Assembly: GCF_001005825.1 (NCBI RefSeq)
Contig: NZ_LBHV01000003.1
Coordinates: 124,001 to 188,000 of the forward strand
From: Rhizobium sp. LC145
GTDB taxonomy: Bacteria > Pseudomonadota > Alphaproteobacteria > Rhizobiales > Rhizobiaceae
Direction of reading: 5' to 3'
DNA: 64,000 nucleotides
Below the pieces are notes generated by a model, which made no database searches, was not told where the DNA came from, and saw only the letters and a list, made by a program, of their open reading frames with translations. A program made the translations under genes and the position numbers. Shown here piece by piece: positions 63,414-64,000 of the stretch. The stretch's first letter is position 1; each line of letters begins with the position of its first letter.

Positions 63414-64000
63414 GGACAAGGGACATTCGAACGTTCAACGGCAGAACGGGGTGGCGTTGTGGCGGCAGATCGCCGACCGCATCCGCACCTCGATTGCCAA
63501 TGGCGATTACGACGCGACTGGCAAAGTGCCTCCGGAAATGGCGCTCGCCGCCGAATTCGGGGTCAATCGCCACACCGTGAGAAGCGCGCTTGCCGCGCTG
63601 GCGCAGGAGGGCATCGTCCGCCCCATGCAGGGGCGGGGCACGCTGATCGAGCGCAAGGAGCGGTTGACTTTCCCGATCCGCCGGCGAACTCGCTTCATTG
63701 AGGGGATCGGAGACCAGGCGCGGGAGAAGGAAGGCCTTCTGCTCCATTCCGCCGAGGAGCCTGCCTCTGCCGAGCTTGCCGCCCGCCTGCAAGTTCCGGA
63801 GGGCGCATCGGTGATCCGCCTGGAGATTGTGCGCAAGGCCGATGGCCGGGCCGTTGCGCGCTCGACGGCATGGTTTCCGGCCGAAAGGTTCCGGGGATTG
63901 GAGCAGGCCTATCGCGACAGCGGCTCCATAACCGCCGCTTTCGGAAAGCTCGGCCTGTCGGATTATCTCCGTGCCGCGACCGAGATCACGGCTACCCACG
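63412..64000 (+). CDS. phnF: GntR family regulator of phosphonate genes, cut by window end
   Basis: The frame is open from ATG 63412 to the last base, 196 codons. The winged helix-turn-helix (about residues 10-80) has LWRQIADRIRTSIANGDYD and NRHTVRSALAALAQEGIVRP. The beginning of a UTRA ligand-binding domain follows, with RRTRFIEGIGDQAREKEG and VIRLEIVRKADGRAVARSTA. This is the PhnF type of regulator, which responds to phosphonate pathway compounds. It is divergent from phnG and likely binds the palindrome in the gap. It is cut at the window edge, not truncated biologically. Confidence 0.92.
   Translation, partial: MDKGHSNVQRQNGVALWRQIADRIRTSIANGDYDATGKVPPEMALAAEFGVNRHTVRSALAALAQEGIVRPMQGRGTLIERKERLTFPIRRRTRFIEGIGDQAREKEGLLLHSAEEPASAELAARLQVPEGASVIRLEIVRKADGRAVARSTAWFPAERFRGLEQAYRDSGSITAAFGKLGLSDYLRAATEITATH

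Overview
The window is a gene-dense, GC-rich chromosomal segment of an alphaproteobacterium, almost certainly a member of the Rhizobiaceae (Sinorhizobium/Rhizobium/Agrobacterium/Shinella group; I cannot choose among them from sequence alone). The evidence is the rimP-nusA-ylxR-infB operon with the alphaproteobacterial YlxR-L7Ae fusion, a DnaX without the usual zinc cysteines, an exact alphaproteobacterial RpoH promoter before dnaK, small RNAs with CCTCCTCCC hairpin loops typical of the rhizobial alpha-r14 family, and rhizobial-type palindromic intergenic repeats. No plasmid, phage, insertion sequence, CRISPR array or tRNA was seen.

Layout. 0-5 kb: the end of rpsA, two unrecognised low-complexity proteins, a DUF817 membrane protein and a short RNase D-like exonuclease. 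5.1-5.3 kb: an anti-Shine-Dalgarno small RNA. 5.4-8.1 kb: exbB-exbD-tonB energy transduction operon. 8.3-15.1 kb: kduD and the translation/transcription operon rimP-nusA-ylxR-infB, with a terminator-like hairpin in its leader. 15-22.3 kb: MFS exporter, GNAT, lytic transglycosylase, recR, LysE exporter, ybaB, dnaX and the SRP RNA. 22.4-32.8 kb: HIT protein, nudC, pheA, kdsB, membrane cytochrome c, AEC transporter, adenosine kinase, SH3 protein, 2-hydroxyacid dehydrogenase, GNAT, MoeB-like E1 enzyme and recF. 32.8-35.7 kb: a repeat-rich, gene-poor stretch with slyX and a TetR repressor that has two textbook operators. 35.7-41.4 kb: dnaJ, dnaK and a class A penicillin-binding protein. 41.6-45.6 kb: a run of very small proteins, a YbaK-type deacylase, a second anti-SD small RNA and cspA. 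45.9-51.2 kb: M20 peptidase, MarR regulator, a third candidate small RNA on the minus strand, and polA.

51.3-64.0 kb is a full carbon-phosphorus lyase locus. A GntR/UTRA regulator (phnF, cut by the window end) diverges from phnGHIJKL, a hexapeptide transferase, the phosphonate ABC importer phnC-phnD-phnE1-phnE2, a DUF1045 2H-phosphoesterase-like protein, phnM and phnN. Together they import phosphonates, attach them to ribose triphosphate, cleave the C-P bond and recycle the ribose phosphate. No phnP is present; the DUF1045 gene is the natural candidate for its step. Pho-box-like sites precede phnC and phnG, and an 18-bp palindrome in the phnF-phnG gap is a likely PhnF operator.

The most interesting structure is the set of three small RNA loci built of hairpins whose loops carry C/U-rich anti-SD sequence, one of them overlapped by a 38-codon frame with a near-perfect SD. 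Other points worth attention are the nusA operon leader hairpin, the orphan structured block at 33.6-33.95 kb, and several very short proteins.
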